Under the pieces are notes generated by a model, which was not told where the DNA came from, ran no database searches, and saw only the letters and a program-made list of their open reading frames with translations. Below, piece after piece: positions 7,672 to 15,980 of a DNA stretch of 64,000 nucleotides. The stretch is from Streptomyces alanosinicus (GTDB lineage: Bacteria > Actinomycetota > Actinomycetes > Streptomycetales > Streptomycetaceae): NCBI RefSeq assembly GCF_014650595.1, contig NZ_BMVG01000001.1, forward strand, positions 1 to 64,000, read 5' to 3'. The position numbers and the translations under genes were made by a program. Numbering within the stretch: position 1 is the first letter of the stretch; each line of letters opens with the position of its first letter.

Positions 7672-8409
7672 TCAGGACCGGCTGAAGACCCCGTTCAGCC
7701 AGTCCTGCCAGGCGGCCTCGTTCGCCTCGGCGTCGGCGTCCGGCGCGAAGTCGTGGACGCTGATGCCGAGCGGGGCGCCCCAGTGGCCGCGCCCGAAGAA
7801 GCGGACGAGGGCGCTGCCGGTGCGCAGCCCGATGAAATACGGGTTGCGGTAGTCGAGTACGGCGTCCAGGGTCCGCCCGCCGGGCCCCTGGACGGCGACC
7901 TTCGTGCCGGCGGCCGCGTCGTCCGCCAGACCGAGGGCGTGGGCCGCGGCGGCGAGCGCCTCCTGGGTCGCCGAGACCGCGGGCCCGTTCAGCTGGGCGA
8001 AGGTGACCGGGCGGGGCGCGAAGTGCGTGAGGTACTCGCACAGGGTGTGCAGATAGAAGTTGGTGTGCTTGCTCGCGCCGTCGTACTGGTTGTTCCAGTC
8101 GTCGGTGAAGATGCCGCTGTGGACGTAGCGCACCCAGGAGCGGCGGCCCTCGTCGCGGGGCTCGATGGTGTAGTCGAGCTGGTTCAGGGACTGGATCGGG
8201 AAGCCGACGTCCTCGGAGCGGTTGGTGTAGCGGTGGGGCGGGTCCCAGGCGGTGACGGTGGATCCGAAGGGTCCCGAGCCGCCGACCCGAGGCTCGGGCG
8301 GCTCCATCGGCCACAGATAGCCACCGGTTCCGGTGGTGACGGCCTCCCAGACCTTCTCCGGCGGCGCGTCGACCTCAAACTCACGGACGATCTCGAATTC
8401 CTTGGACAT
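7672..8409 (-). CDS. SRPBCC / AHSA1-like domain protein
   Basis: The 245-residue protein has the START/AHSA1 fold signature near the N-terminus (VREFEVDAPPEKVWEAVT, then GGYLWPME). These proteins bind hydrophobic ligands; no enzymatic role can be assigned. I chose ATG 8409, which has AGGAG 6-10 nt upstream; a GTG at 8427 overlapping the previous stop as GTGA would add six residues. It follows directly on an ArsR-type regulator gene. ArsR/SRPBCC pairs of this sort are common in actinobacteria and are normally co-transcribed. Confidence 0.85.
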   Translation of the reverse strand: MSKEFEIVREFEVDAPPEKVWEAVTTGTGGYLWPMEPPEPRVGGSGPFGSTVTAWDPPHRYTNRSEDVGFPIQSLNQLDYTIEPRDEGRRSWVRYVHSGIFTDDWNNQYDGASKHTNFYLHTLCEYLTHFAPRPVTFAQLNGPAVSATQEALAAAAHALGLADDAAAGTKVAVQGPGGRTLDAVLDYRNPYFIGLRTGSALVRFFGRGHWGAPLGISVHDFAPDADAEANEAAWQDWLNGVFSRS

Positions 8410-8423
8410 GGTGGTGCTCCTGC

Positions 8424-9107
8424 TCACTGGGGCAATTCGGGGATGGGCCGGTCCTCGACAGCGGGGCCCTCGGCCGCGGGGCCCTCGGCCGCGGGGCCCT
8501 CGGCCGCGGGGGCCTTGACCGTGGGGGCCTTGACCGTGGGGTGCAGGGCGACGACGATCCGGTGATCGCGGCCGCCCTCGGCGCCTGGGGCGTCGTACTT
8601 GCGGATCAGCGCGCTCACGCCCGCCGTCAGCTCCTGCGCGAAGGCCGCGCGGTCGGCGGCGGAGGCGAAGCGGACCTGGCCGTCCAGGGCGTAGGTCGCC
8701 AGCCGCTTACGGGCCTTGGCGGCGCCGGTGATCAGCTCGCCGACATCCCGCACCAGGCGGGCGCCGAGCGCGAGCAGCCAGCGCGCGGAGAGCTGGTCGC
8801 GGAAGCGGTCCGGGTCCGGCTGTACGGCGGGCAGGGCGGCCGGCGAGATGACGTACGACGCGGCGGTCGCGCGCATCAGCCGCTCGGTGACATTGCCCTT
8901 GCGGCGCTCTCCGGCCAGCTCGATCAGGCCGTGCCGCTCCAGCGCCTTGAGGTGGTAGTTCACCTTCTGCCGGGGCAGTCCGACCTTGCCGGCCAGCATC
9001 GCCGCCGAGGCGGGTTCGGTGGCCAGCTCGGCGAGCAGCCGGGCCCTGATGGGGTCCAGCGACACGGCCGCGGCCTCGGGGTCCTCGATCACGGTGACGT
9101 CCAGCAT
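8424..9107 (-). CDS. ArsR-family winged-helix regulator with repeated C-terminal tail
   Basis: The protein has 227 residues. Residues 15-70 are a winged helix (DPIRARLLAELATEP, LPRQKVNYHLKALERHGLIEL). The remainder is a helical region and then a tail made of short Ala/Pro/Glu repeats, APTVK twice and AAEGP three times, encoded by 15-bp tandem repeats (about 8462-8538). The ATG has a GGGAGGGTGGG site just upstream. It probably controls itself and the downstream SRPBCC gene; the AT-rich run at 9126-9140, unusual in this genome, is the likely promoter or operator. Confidence 0.88.
   Translation of the reverse strand: MLDVTVIEDPEAAAVSLDPIRARLLAELATEPASAAMLAGKVGLPRQKVNYHLKALERHGLIELAGERRKGNVTERLMRATAASYVISPAALPAVQPDPDRFRDQLSARWLLALGARLVRDVGELITGAAKARKRLATYALDGQVRFASAADRAAFAQELTAGVSALIRKYDAPGAEGGRDHRIVVALHPTVKAPTVKAPAAEGPAAEGPAAEGPAVEDRPIPELPQ
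8462..8538. repeat. 15-bp tandem repeats in the ArsR C-terminal tail
   Basis: Three copies of GCGGGGCCCTCGGCC are followed by two copies of a related GGGGGCCTTGACCGT unit. They are in-frame and encode the APTVK and AAEGP repeats of the ArsR protein. Confidence 0.85.
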
Positions 9108-9149
9108 GCGCCCACCCTCCCACCGAAAACTTTTTTTGTCCAGACGGGC

Positions 9150-9275
9150 TCAGTTGTCGGTGAGGGCTGGCGGCGGACCGTGGACGGCCCTCCGGCCCGT
9201 CGGGCTCAGTGGTGTCCGCTGCCGCAGCTCGGCGGGGGACTTGGCGCCGGAGCGGTGCGGGATTCCGCGCGTCAT
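9150..9275 (-). CDS. Possible 41-residue basic protein
   Basis: A short reading frame with an AAGGAAAGG ribosome binding site about 11 nt before its ATG. The peptide begins MTRGIPHRSGAKSP and is basic and Pro-rich. I know no family. It fills the otherwise empty interval between the ArsR gene and the Cys-rich gene, on the same strand as both. Confidence 0.3.
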   Translation of the reverse strand: MTRGIPHRSGAKSPAELRQRTPLSPTGRRAVHGPPPALTDN

Positions 9276-9355
9276 GGGCGCGGCCTTTCCTTGCGGGCGG
9301 CTCAGCCCGAGGCTTTGAGGGGGGCGAGGCCTGGGCCTCAGCCCCGGCCCGGACC

Positions 9356-10051
9356 TCAGCCCTGCCCCGCTCCCCCGGTCCCGCGTTCCCCGAGGCGGGC
9401 GAGCCGGCTCTGGAACCAGTCGAGGCGCGCCTGCAACAGGGCTGCTTCCGCGACGAGTTCGGGCACCCCGAGTTCCGCTTCGCCCGGTTCCCCGGCGACC
9501 GGGAGCGACGTACCGCCGCCCTGCGCCCTCACCACCAAACCCTCCCCTGCCAGCCGGGCGAAGCCGGCGAGCGAGACGGCCGGACGGCCCCGCACACAAC
9601 CTGCGCACGAGGGGGCGAGGGCCCGCCAACCGGGCCTGCCCCAGCCGGCGTCGGCCAGCGCGACGGCGGTGGCGCCACAGGCGCACGGGCCGGCGGTGGC
9701 CGTGCGCACCCGCTGCCGGGCACAGCGGAAGCCGCGCTCGAAGCGGATGTAGGCGCCGAGGACGGAGACCTCCAGCAGGAGTGCCGTCCGGTGCTCGGCG
9801 GTGCACAGCATGGCCTCGGCGGCCGCGCGGTCATGGACACAGTGGAAGCCGCAGTCGCACAGGCGCGCGGGTGAGCGGTGCCGCCTGCCGTAGACACAGG
9901 CGGCGTCGTCGAGCACGCCGTACGGCAGCGCGCCGCCGAGTGACACACCGGTGAAGGCGGCCCGGATGCCGTCCTGGGACAGCACCGGGTGGGCGATCTT
10001 GTATCCGGTCGGCGGCTCCGTCGGGCGTTCCGCCGGGAGCCGCAGTCTCAT
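9356..10051 (-). CDS. Cys-rich conserved hypothetical protein
   Basis: The product has 231 residues, a conserved N-terminus (YKIAHPVLSQDGIRAAFTGVSLGG) and several Cys/His clusters: CDCGFHCVHD near residue 65, CACG, and a later SCAGC. These look like zinc-binding knuckles. The C-terminus is a helical coiled segment (ELVAEAALLQARLDWFQSRLARLG). I do not recognise a characterised family. Its ATG overlaps the stop of the small acidic gene upstream as ATGA, so the two are translated together. Confidence 0.75.
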   Translation of the reverse strand: MRLRLPAERPTEPPTGYKIAHPVLSQDGIRAAFTGVSLGGALPYGVLDDAACVYGRRHRSPARLCDCGFHCVHDRAAAEAMLCTAEHRTALLLEVSVLGAYIRFERGFRCARQRVRTATAGPCACGATAVALADAGWGRPGWRALAPSCAGCVRGRPAVSLAGFARLAGEGLVVRAQGGGTSLPVAGEPGEAELGVPELVAEAALLQARLDWFQSRLARLGERGTGGAGQG

Positions 10052-10218
10052 CGGGCGGCCGGAACCTCTTCGCGGGCGGGCTCGGCCGCCTCGACGCGGG
10101 CGGCCTCCTCGGCGAGCGGGGCCTGCTCTTCACGGACGGCCTCATCGCGGACGGTCTCTTCGCGGACGAGCGGCCGCTCCTCGGCGACTCCGGTGGCCAG
10201 TGCCTTGCCGAGCTTCAT
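10048..10218 (-). CDS. Small acidic protein, 56 residues
   Basis: ATG 10218 has GGGAGG 4-9 nt upstream. The N-terminus MKLGKALATGVAEE is followed by a very Glu/Ala-rich tail, probably one long charged helix. No signal peptide or known domain. It overlaps the Cys-rich gene by 4 bp, so the two are likely partners; function unknown. Confidence 0.65.
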   Translation of the reverse strand: MKLGKALATGVAEERPLVREETVRDEAVREEQAPLAEEAARVEAAEPAREEVPAAR

Positions 10219-10307
10219 GGCGCCTCCCATGACGGACGTCGGTGACCCTTGGGCCATAGTGACCCATGAGGGGGCCAGTTGGACACAGGGCCTTCGGTCG
10301 CCTCACA

Positions 10308-10351
10308 GAAATATCAGCAATGCTTAGCAATATCTCTTAGGAGAATTAAGT
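10308..10351. promoter_or_regulatory. AT-rich promoter/operator candidate upstream of dapA
   Basis: In this genome a run as AT-rich as 10308-10351 stands out. It contains AGCAATGCTTAGCAATAT, with AGCAAT repeated and a near-palindromic AGCAATGCT core. It could be a promoter or repressor site for the DapA-like gene; no known consensus fits. Confidence 0.35.
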
Positions 10352-10385
10352 AGAGCTTCATCGAGGCGTTGCCGAGACTACTCTC

Positions 10386-11285
10386 ATGAGTACACGCACC
10401 GCCGCCCGGCCCTTCGGCCGCACCCTCTGCGCGATGATCACGCCGTTCACCGAGGCGGGCGCCCTCGATCTGGACGGCGCCCGGAAGCTGGCCGCGTGGC
10501 TGGTCACCGAGGGCTGCGACGGCCTGGTGCTCAGCGGGACCACGGGCGAATCACCCACCACCTCGGACACCGAGAAGGCGGAGCTGATCGCGGCCGTACG
10601 GGAGGCGGTCGGCGACCGGGCGTCCCTGGTCGCGGGCGTGGGCACCGCCGACACCCGGCACACCGTCGAACTGGCCCGCGCGGCCGGGGCGGCGGGCGCC
10701 GACGGTGTGCTGGTCGTGACGCCGTACTACAGCAGGCCGCCGCAGGACGCGGTCGAGGCGCACTTCCGTGAGGTCGCCGACGCGAGCGGCCTGCCCGTGA
10801 TGCTCTACGACATCCCGGGCCGCACCGGCACCCGGATCGAGCCGGAGACGATGATCCGCCTCGCCGCGCACCCGGGGATCGTCGCCGTCAAGGACTGCTC
10901 CTACGATTTCCTCGGCACCCAGAAGGTGCTGGCACACACGGACCTGGCGTACTACGCGGGGTGCGACGAGCACGTACTGGCGCTGTACGCGGTCGGCGCG
11001 GCGGGCTGTATCAGCACGGTGGCCAACACCGTACCCGGCCGCATCGCCGCGATCCTCGACGCCTTCGACGCGGGCGACACCGCCCGTGCGACCGAACTCC
11101 AGCTGCGGGCCACGCCGTTGATCGAGGCGATGATGGGCGCGGGCCTGCCGGGCACGGTCACCGCCAAGACACTCCTCACCCGGCTGGGCCTGCCCGCAGG
11201 CCCGGTGCGCGCACCGCTGCTGCCCGCCGGCCAGGAGCCGGCCGAGGAACTGCTGGCCCGGTACGAGACGCTCATGGCGGCCTGA
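10386..11285 (+). CDS. dapA: DapA-family 4-hydroxy-tetrahydrodipicolinate synthase
   Basis: The 299-residue product is a full-length DHDPS/NAL-family TIM barrel. It has the LVLSGTTGESPT phosphate/carboxyl-binding loop, the VTPYYSRPP tyrosine region, LYDIPGRTG with the catalytic Tyr, and VKDCSYD with the Schiff-base Lys. It condenses pyruvate with aspartate semialdehyde in lysine and diaminopimelate synthesis, in the cytoplasm. A paralogue with another aldolase role is possible, since Streptomyces genomes carry several DapA-like genes. A later step of the same pathway, dapD, lies 0.6 kb away on the other strand. The 100 bp upstream is unusually AT-rich (10308-10351). Confidence 0.85.
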   Translation: MSTRTAARPFGRTLCAMITPFTEAGALDLDGARKLAAWLVTEGCDGLVLSGTTGESPTTSDTEKAELIAAVREAVGDRASLVAGVGTADTRHTVELARAAGAAGADGVLVVTPYYSRPPQDAVEAHFREVADASGLPVMLYDIPGRTGTRIEPETMIRLAAHPGIVAVKDCSYDFLGTQKVLAHTDLAYYAGCDEHVLALYAVGAAGCISTVANTVPGRIAAILDAFDAGDTARATELQLRATPLIEAMMGAGLPGTVTAKTLLTRLGLPAGPVRAPLLPAGQEPAEELLARYETLMAA

Positions 11286-11319
11286 TCGGCGGCCGTCCGC
11301 CCTGCCGTACGGTGTCCTT

Positions 11320-11826
11320 GTGAGCCGCCCCCTGCTGTTCCTGGACATCGACGGCCCCCTCAACCCGTACGCGGCCCAGGCGGAACGCCGGCCCGAGGGC
11401 TATACGACGATCCGGGTGCCCCTCGGCTACCGGCGTCCCCTGCAGGTCTGGCTGAACCCGGAGCACGGCCCGGCGCTGCTGCGGCTCGGCTACGAGCTGG
11501 TCTGGGCGACGAGCTGGATGGAGGAGGCGAACGTCTGGATCGCACCGGTCGTCGGCCTGCCCACCGACCTGCCCTACGTCGACTTCGGCAGCGGCCTGTT
11601 CGCCGAGCGCCCGGACGGCGTCCACTGGAAGACGGAGGCGATCGTGGCGTACGCCGAGGGCCGCCCGTTCGCCTGGGTGGACGACGAGCAGAGCCCGGCG
11701 GACACGCTCTATGTCCGGGCCCGTCATCCCGGGCCCGCCCTGCTCCACCACGTCGATCCGCGACTCGGCCTGCGCGCGGGCGACTTCGCTGCGCTGCGGG
11801 AGTTCGCCCGGGCCGCGCCCGTATGA
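11320..11826 (+). CDS. HAD-like protein (Swiss Army Knife RNA repair type)
   Basis: The protein has 168 residues and starts at GTG. It opens with an HAD nucleophile motif, FLDIDGPLNPY, and later has ATSWMEEANVW (motif II-like Thr/Ser) and FAWVDDEQ (motif IV Asp pair). This is the compact HAD type found in actinobacteria and in RNA-repair protein fusions. Substrate is unknown; phosphatase activity is the family expectation. It follows dapA by 34 bp and ends at a strong hairpin shared with the convergent dapD. Confidence 0.8.
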   Translation: MSRPLLFLDIDGPLNPYAAQAERRPEGYTTIRVPLGYRRPLQVWLNPEHGPALLRLGYELVWATSWMEEANVWIAPVVGLPTDLPYVDFGSGLFAERPDGVHWKTEAIVAYAEGRPFAWVDDEQSPADTLYVRARHPGPALLHHVDPRLGLRAGDFAALREFARAAPV

Positions 11827-11866
11827 CGAGAGTGCCCTCCACCAGACGGTGGAGGGCACTCTCGTC
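11825..11866. terminator. Bidirectional terminator, 19-bp perfect stem
   Basis: GACGAGAGTGCCCTCCACC (11825-11843) pairs perfectly with 11848-11866 across a 4-nt loop. It lies between the convergent HAD gene and dapD. Confidence 0.85.
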
Positions 11867-11878
11867 AGCTGCCGTGGG

Positions 11879-12865
11879 TCAGTTGTGGCTGTGCAGGATG
11901 TCGTTCAGGCCGCCCCAGACCGCGTTGTTCGGGCGGGCCTCGACCTTGCCGGTGACCGAGTTGCGGCGGAAGAGGATGTTGGAGGCGCCGTTCAGCTCGC
12001 GGGCCTTGACGATCTGGCCGTCGGGCATGGTGACCCGGGTGCCCGCGGTGATGTACAGGCCGGCCTCGACCACGCACTCGTCGCCGAGCGCGATGCCGAC
12101 GCCCGCCTCGGCGCCGATCAGGCAGCGCTCACCGATGGAGATGATGACGTTGCCGCCGCCGGACAGGGTGCCCATGGTGGAGGCGCCGCCGCCGATGTCG
12201 GAGCCGTTGCCGACCACGACACCCGCGGAGATGCGGCCCTCGACCATCGAGGTGCCGAGCGTGCCGGCGTTGAAGTTGACGAAGCCCTCGTGCATGACCG
12301 TGGTGCCCTCGGCGAGGTGCGCGCCGAGACGGACCCGGTCGGCGTCGGCGATGCGCACGCCCTTGGGGGCGACGTAGTCCGTCATCCGCGGGAACTTGTC
12401 GATCGAGGTGACCTGCAGATGCAGGCCGTCCGCGCGGGCGTTCAGCCGCACCTCCTCGATGTCGTCCACGGCGACCGGGCCGAGCGAGGTCCAGGCGACG
12501 TTGGCGAGCAGGCCGAAGACGCCGTCCAGGCTCTGGCCGTGCGGCTTGACCAGGCGGTGCGAGAGCAGGTGCAGACGCAGATAGGCGTCGTGCGCGTCGG
12601 CCGGCTTCTCCTCCAGCGAGGAGATGACCGTGCGGACCGCGACCACCTCGACACCGCGGCGGGGGTCCGGGCCGACCGCCTTGAGCGCGCCCTCACCCAG
12701 CAGCTCGGCCGCCTGCTCGGCGGTCAGCCGCTCGGTGCCGGCGGGGCCCGGCTCCCGGGCCAGCTCGGGGGCCGGGAACCAGGTGTCGAGAACGGTGCCG
12801 TCTTCGGTGAGGGTGGCGAGGCCGGCGGCGACGGCGCCGGTGGTGCGGGAAGCAGAGTCGGTCAT
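11879..12865 (-). CDS. dapD: 2,3,4,5-tetrahydropyridine-2,6-dicarboxylate N-succinyltransferase
   Basis: The 328-residue protein is the actinobacterial DapD. It uses succinyl-CoA to acylate tetrahydrodipicolinate on the way to diaminopimelate and lysine. The C-terminal half is a left-handed beta helix of hexapeptide repeats ([42 protein letters not shown] as segments), typical of the trimeric family; the helical N-terminal domain has the actinobacterial form. It is a single gene, convergent with the HAD gene. Confidence 0.95.
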   Translation of the reverse strand: MTDSASRTTGAVAAGLATLTEDGTVLDTWFPAPELAREPGPAGTERLTAEQAAELLGEGALKAVGPDPRRGVEVVAVRTVISSLEEKPADAHDAYLRLHLLSHRLVKPHGQSLDGVFGLLANVAWTSLGPVAVDDIEEVRLNARADGLHLQVTSIDKFPRMTDYVAPKGVRIADADRVRLGAHLAEGTTVMHEGFVNFNAGTLGTSMVEGRISAGVVVGNGSDIGGGASTMGTLSGGGNVIISIGERCLIGAEAGVGIALGDECVVEAGLYITAGTRVTMPDGQIVKARELNGASNILFRRNSVTGKVEARPNNAVWGGLNDILHSHN

Positions 12866-12929
12866 GCGGGCAAACCTAACGTGGCCGGGGCGCTCGGGGC
12901 GAACCGCGTCTCATCTGCCGGGCGTGGGT

Positions 12930-13463
12930 TCAGGGGATCAGCCGAGCGAGCGCCACGCGCGCGTACTCCTCGTCGTACGAACCGCCCGTCAGCAGCACCT
13001 GCAGACAGATCCCGTCCATGAGCGCGAGCAGCGCGCGGGCCGTGACCGGGTCGGTGCGCCGGGCCAGCAGCGCCGCCGCGTCCTCGGTCCACTCGGCGGC
13101 GACGGGGCGCAGCGCGGGACGGCGCAGCGCCGCCAGATACAGCTCGTACTCCAGCTCCACACCGGTGCGCTCGCCGCCCAGCCACTCACCCAGCGCACGG
13201 GCGAGGTCCGCGGCGAGATCACCGCTGTCGTCCTCCGGCAGCCGCTCGGCCAGCACCCGGGCGAAGTTCTCGTTCGCCTGCCGCAGCGCGGCCACCATCA
13301 GCTCTTCCAGGGTGGCGAAGTGATAGGTGGTGGAGCCGAGCGGGACATCGGCCTCGGCGGCGACCGTACGGTGGCTCAGCCCGGCGATGCCGTCCCGGCC
13401 GACCACGCGGATCGCCGCGTCGATGAGGCGCCGGCGGCGGTCGGGGTCGTAGCGGCGGGGCAT
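12930..13463 (-). CDS. TetR-family repressor
   Basis: The protein has 177 residues. The N-terminal helix-turn-helix is clear: RRRLIDAAIRVVGRDGIAG, LSHRTVAAEADVPLGSTTYHF. The C-terminal ligand domain ends with DEEYARVALARLIP. Its ATG overlaps the stop of the SMR efflux gene by one base (TGATG), so it is the second gene of a two-gene unit. The twin palindromes at the SMR start codon are its probable binding sites. Confidence 0.9.
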   Translation of the reverse strand: MPRRYDPDRRRRLIDAAIRVVGRDGIAGLSHRTVAAEADVPLGSTTYHFATLEELMVAALRQANENFARVLAERLPEDDSGDLAADLARALGEWLGGERTGVELEYELYLAALRRPALRPVAAEWTEDAAALLARRTDPVTARALLALMDGICLQVLLTGGSYDEEYARVALARLIP

Positions 13464-13786
13464 CAGTGGCTCGCCCCGCCCAGGTTCAGCACGACCACTC
13501 CCCCGATGATCAACAGGATCCCGCCGACCTTGGCGGCGCTCAGCCCCTCCCCGAACAGCAGCAGCCCGAGGACGGCGATGGCCGCGGTGCCCACCCCGGA
13601 CCAGATCGCGTACGCCGTGCCGATCTGCACGGTCTTCAGCGTATGGGCGAGCAGCGCGAAGGAGACGAGGTAGCCGAGCGTGGTCACGACCGAGGGCCAG
13701 AGCCGGCTGAAGCCCTCGCTGTACTTCATCGCCGTCGTCGCGGCGACCTCGGCGGCTATGGCGCCGGCGAGCGTCAGGTATCCCAT
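13463..13786 (-). CDS. SMR-family multidrug efflux protein
   Basis: The 107-residue start at ATG 13786 gives the normal size of a small multidrug resistance protein. It has four membrane segments (LTLAGAIAAEVAATTAMK with the essential membrane Glu, then SVVTTLGYLVSFALLAHTL, GTAYAIWSGVGTAAIAVLGL, KVGGILLIIGGVVVLNLGG). It should export cationic drugs as a dimer by proton exchange. The start codon lies at the edge of a palindromic operator, and a TetR gene follows with stop/start overlap. Confidence 0.92.
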   Translation of the reverse strand: MGYLTLAGAIAAEVAATTAMKYSEGFSRLWPSVVTTLGYLVSFALLAHTLKTVQIGTAYAIWSGVGTAAIAVLGLLLFGEGLSAAKVGGILLIIGGVVVLNLGGASH

Positions 13787-13826
13787 GTGTACGAGGGTAC
13801 ACATCGTGTGTGTACGGGCGTACACA
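13786..13826. promoter_or_regulatory. Twin operators of the SMR/TetR unit
   Basis: Two copies of TGTGTAC-N4-GTACACA (13786-13803 and 13809-13826) have identical arms and centres 23 bp apart, about two helical turns. A further half site, GTACACC, lies at 13834-13840. The first copy overlaps the efflux start codon. This geometry fits TetR autorepression. Confidence 0.8.
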
Positions 13827-13866
13827 AACAGGCGTACACCAGGGGGCGTGCGCAGGTGCGCAGGCA

Positions 13867-13897
13867 AAAGGGCCACGGCAATCGGCCGTGGCCCTTT
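13867..13897 (-). terminator. Terminator of the suf operon
   Basis: A 13-bp stem (AAAGGGCCACGGC with its complement) with a 5-nt loop lies 13 bp past the stop codon of the last suf gene. On the minus strand the stem ends in CCCTTTT. Confidence 0.8.
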
Positions 13898-13910
13898 GGC
13901 AGGCTCTGTC

Positions 13911-14243
13911 TCAGACGTTGAACCCCAGCGCCCGAAGCTGCTCGCGGCCGTCGTCCGTGATCTTGTCGGGGCCCCACGGGGGCATCCAGACCCAGTTGAT
14001 GCGCAGTTCGTTGACGAGGCCGTCCGTGGCGGACTTGGCCTGGTCCTCGATGACGTCGGTCAGCGGACAGGCCGCCGAGGTCAGGGTCATGTCGATCGTC
14101 GCGATGTTCGCGTCGTCGATGTGGATGCCGTAGATCAGGCCGAGGTTGACGACGTCGATGCCCAGCTCGGGGTCCACGACGTCGTACAGGGCCTCGCGGA
14201 CTTCCTCCTCCGAGGCGGGCTTCATCTCAACGGTGTCGCTCAT
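13911..14243 (-). CDS. sufT: SufT-like DUF59/MIP18 iron-sulfur assembly factor
   Basis: The 110-residue protein is a MIP18/DUF59 domain protein: VVDPELGIDVVNLGLIYGI, then MTLTSAACPLTDVI with the conserved Cys. These proteins help load Fe-S clusters into target enzymes. It is the last gene of the suf operon, overlapping sufU by ATGA (14240-14243), and is followed by a strong terminator. The name PaaD-like is also used for this family; position here argues for the Suf role. Confidence 0.9.
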   Translation of the reverse strand: MSDTVEMKPASEEEVREALYDVVDPELGIDVVNLGLIYGIHIDDANIATIDMTLTSAACPLTDVIEDQAKSATDGLVNELRINWVWMPPWGPDKITDDGREQLRALGFNV

Positions 14244-14707
14244 GCGGTCTTCCTTTCGGCTTCGGCGCCACCCAGCGCCTGGGCCGTCGCGTCCTTCCAC
14301 GCCATCCAGCTCAGGAGGGCGCACTTGACCCGCGCGGGGTACTTGGAGACACCGGCGAACGCGACCGCGTCCTCCAGGATCTCCTCCATCGCGTCGTCCG
14401 GCTCGATCCTGCCCTTGGACTGCATCAGCTCCAGGAAGGTCTCCTGGATCTTCTGCGCGTCGGACACGTCCTTGCCGACCAGCAGTTCGTTGAGTACGGA
14501 AGCAGATGCCTGGCTGATCGAGCAGCCCTGGCCCTCGTACGAGACGTCCGCGATCTTCGTGCCGTCGTACTTCACACGGAGGGTGATCTCGTCGCCACAC
14601 GTCGGGTTCACATGGTGCACCTCGGCGTCGCCATCCCGAAGACCACGCCCGTGCGGGTTCTTGTAGTGGTCCAGGATGACTTCCTGGTACATCGAATCCA
14701 GCTTCAC
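14240..14707 (-). CDS. sufU: Fe-S cluster assembly sulfur acceptor SufU
   Basis: Starting at GTG 14707 (VKLDSMYQEVILDHYKNPHG) the protein has 155 residues, the usual size. The zinc/sulfur ligands are present: NPTCGDEI, GQGCSIS and RVKCALLSW. SufU accepts persulfide from SufS and passes it to the SufBCD complex. An ATG at 14692 is possible but would remove the conserved KLDS. It lies 16 bp after sufS. Confidence 0.93.
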   Translation of the reverse strand: MKLDSMYQEVILDHYKNPHGRGLRDGDAEVHHVNPTCGDEITLRVKYDGTKIADVSYEGQGCSISQASASVLNELLVGKDVSDAQKIQETFLELMQSKGRIEPDDAMEEILEDAVAFAGVSKYPARVKCALLSWMAWKDATAQALGGAEAERKTA

Positions 14708-14723
14708 CGTTTCAGCACGCCCC

Positions 14724-15980
14724 TCAGCCGAAGAAGTTCCGTACGTGCTCCAGGCCGTCGACCAGTGCGTCGATCTCGGCCGGCGTGGAGTACAGATAGA
14801 ACGACGCTCGCGTGGTCGCAGGAATTCCGTACCGCAGGCAGACGGGCCGCGCGCAGTGGTGGCCGACGCGGACCGCGATGCCCTGCTCGTCGAGTACCTG
14901 GCCCACGTCGTGCGGGTGGATGTCGCCCAGGGTGAAGGAGATCGCCGCCCCGCGGTCCTCGGCCGTGGTCGGGCCGATGATCCGCAGGTCGGGGACCTCG
15001 GCCAGGCGGCGGACCGCGTACTCGGTGAGCGCGTGCTCATGGGCGAGGATCTTGTCCATGCCGATCGCGTTGAGGTAGTCGATCGCCGCGCCCAGGCCGA
15101 CCGCCTGCGCGATCGGGGGCGTGCCCGCCTCGAACTTGTGCGGCGCCGGGGCGTACGTCGAGGAGTGCATCGAGACGGTCTCGATCATCTCGCCGCCGCC
15201 CAGGAAGGGCGGAAGGTCCTCCAGGAGTTCCTGGCGGCCCCAGAGGACGCCGATGCCGGTCGGGCCGCACATCTTGTGACCGGTGAAGGCCACGAAGTCG
15301 GCCTGCAGGGCCTGCACGTCCAGCGGCATGTGCGGGGCGGCCTGGGAGGCGTCGATGCAGACCAGCGCGCCGACCTCCTGGGCGCGGCGCACGATGGCCT
15401 CGACCGGGTTGACCGTGCCCAGGATGTTCGACACCAGCACGAAGGAGACGATCTTCGTCTTCTCGGTGATGACCTCGTCGATGTTGGACAGGTCCAGGCG
15501 GCCGTCGTCGGTGAGGCCGAACCACTTCAGCTTCGCGCCGGTGCGCTGCGCGAGCAGCTGCCACGGCACGATGTTGGAGTGGTGCTCCATCTCGGTGATG
15601 ACTATCTCGGTCTCATGGTCCACGCGGTAGGGCTCGTCGGCCCAGCCCAGCATGTTCGCCACGAGGTTCAGCGACTCGGAGGCGTTCTTGGTGAAGATCA
15701 CCTCGTCGCGGCTCGGCGCGTTGATGAACTCGGCGACCTTGTCGCGCGCGCCCTCGTACAGCGCCGTGGCCTCCTCGGCGAGCACATGCACACCGCGGTG
15801 GACGTTGGCGTTGTAGCGCTCGTAGTACTCGCTCAGGGCGTCCAGCACCTGGCGCGGCTTCTGCGAGGTCGCCGCGTTGTCCAGGTACACGAGCTTCTTG
15901 CCGTCGTGGACCTGTCGGTCCAGGACGGGGAAGTCCTTGCGGATCGCCTCGGTGTCGAGGAGGCCCGGCAGCTGTGTCAC
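14724..15980 (-). CDS. sufS: Cysteine desulfurase SufS
   Basis: The 418-residue product is a PLP-dependent group II cysteine desulfurase. It has YLDNAATSQKP and RGVHVLAEEAT near the N-terminus, FTGHKMCGPTGIGVLWG with the Schiff-base Lys, and RVGHHCARPVC with the catalytic Cys. It releases sulfur from cysteine for cluster assembly. The GTG start overlaps the sufC stop (GTGA). Confidence 0.95.
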   Translation of the reverse strand: MTQLPGLLDTEAIRKDFPVLDRQVHDGKKLVYLDNAATSQKPRQVLDALSEYYERYNANVHRGVHVLAEEATALYEGARDKVAEFINAPSRDEVIFTKNASESLNLVANMLGWADEPYRVDHETEIVITEMEHHSNIVPWQLLAQRTGAKLKWFGLTDDGRLDLSNIDEVITEKTKIVSFVLVSNILGTVNPVEAIVRRAQEVGALVCIDASQAAPHMPLDVQALQADFVAFTGHKMCGPTGIGVLWGRQELLEDLPPFLGGGEMIETVSMHSSTYAPAPHKFEAGTPPIAQAVGLGAAIDYLNAIGMDKILAHEHALTEYAVRRLAEVPDLRIIGPTTAEDRGAAISFTLGDIHPHDVGQVLDEQGIAVRVGHHCARPVCLRYGIPATTRASFYLYSTPAEIDALVDGLEHVRNFFG

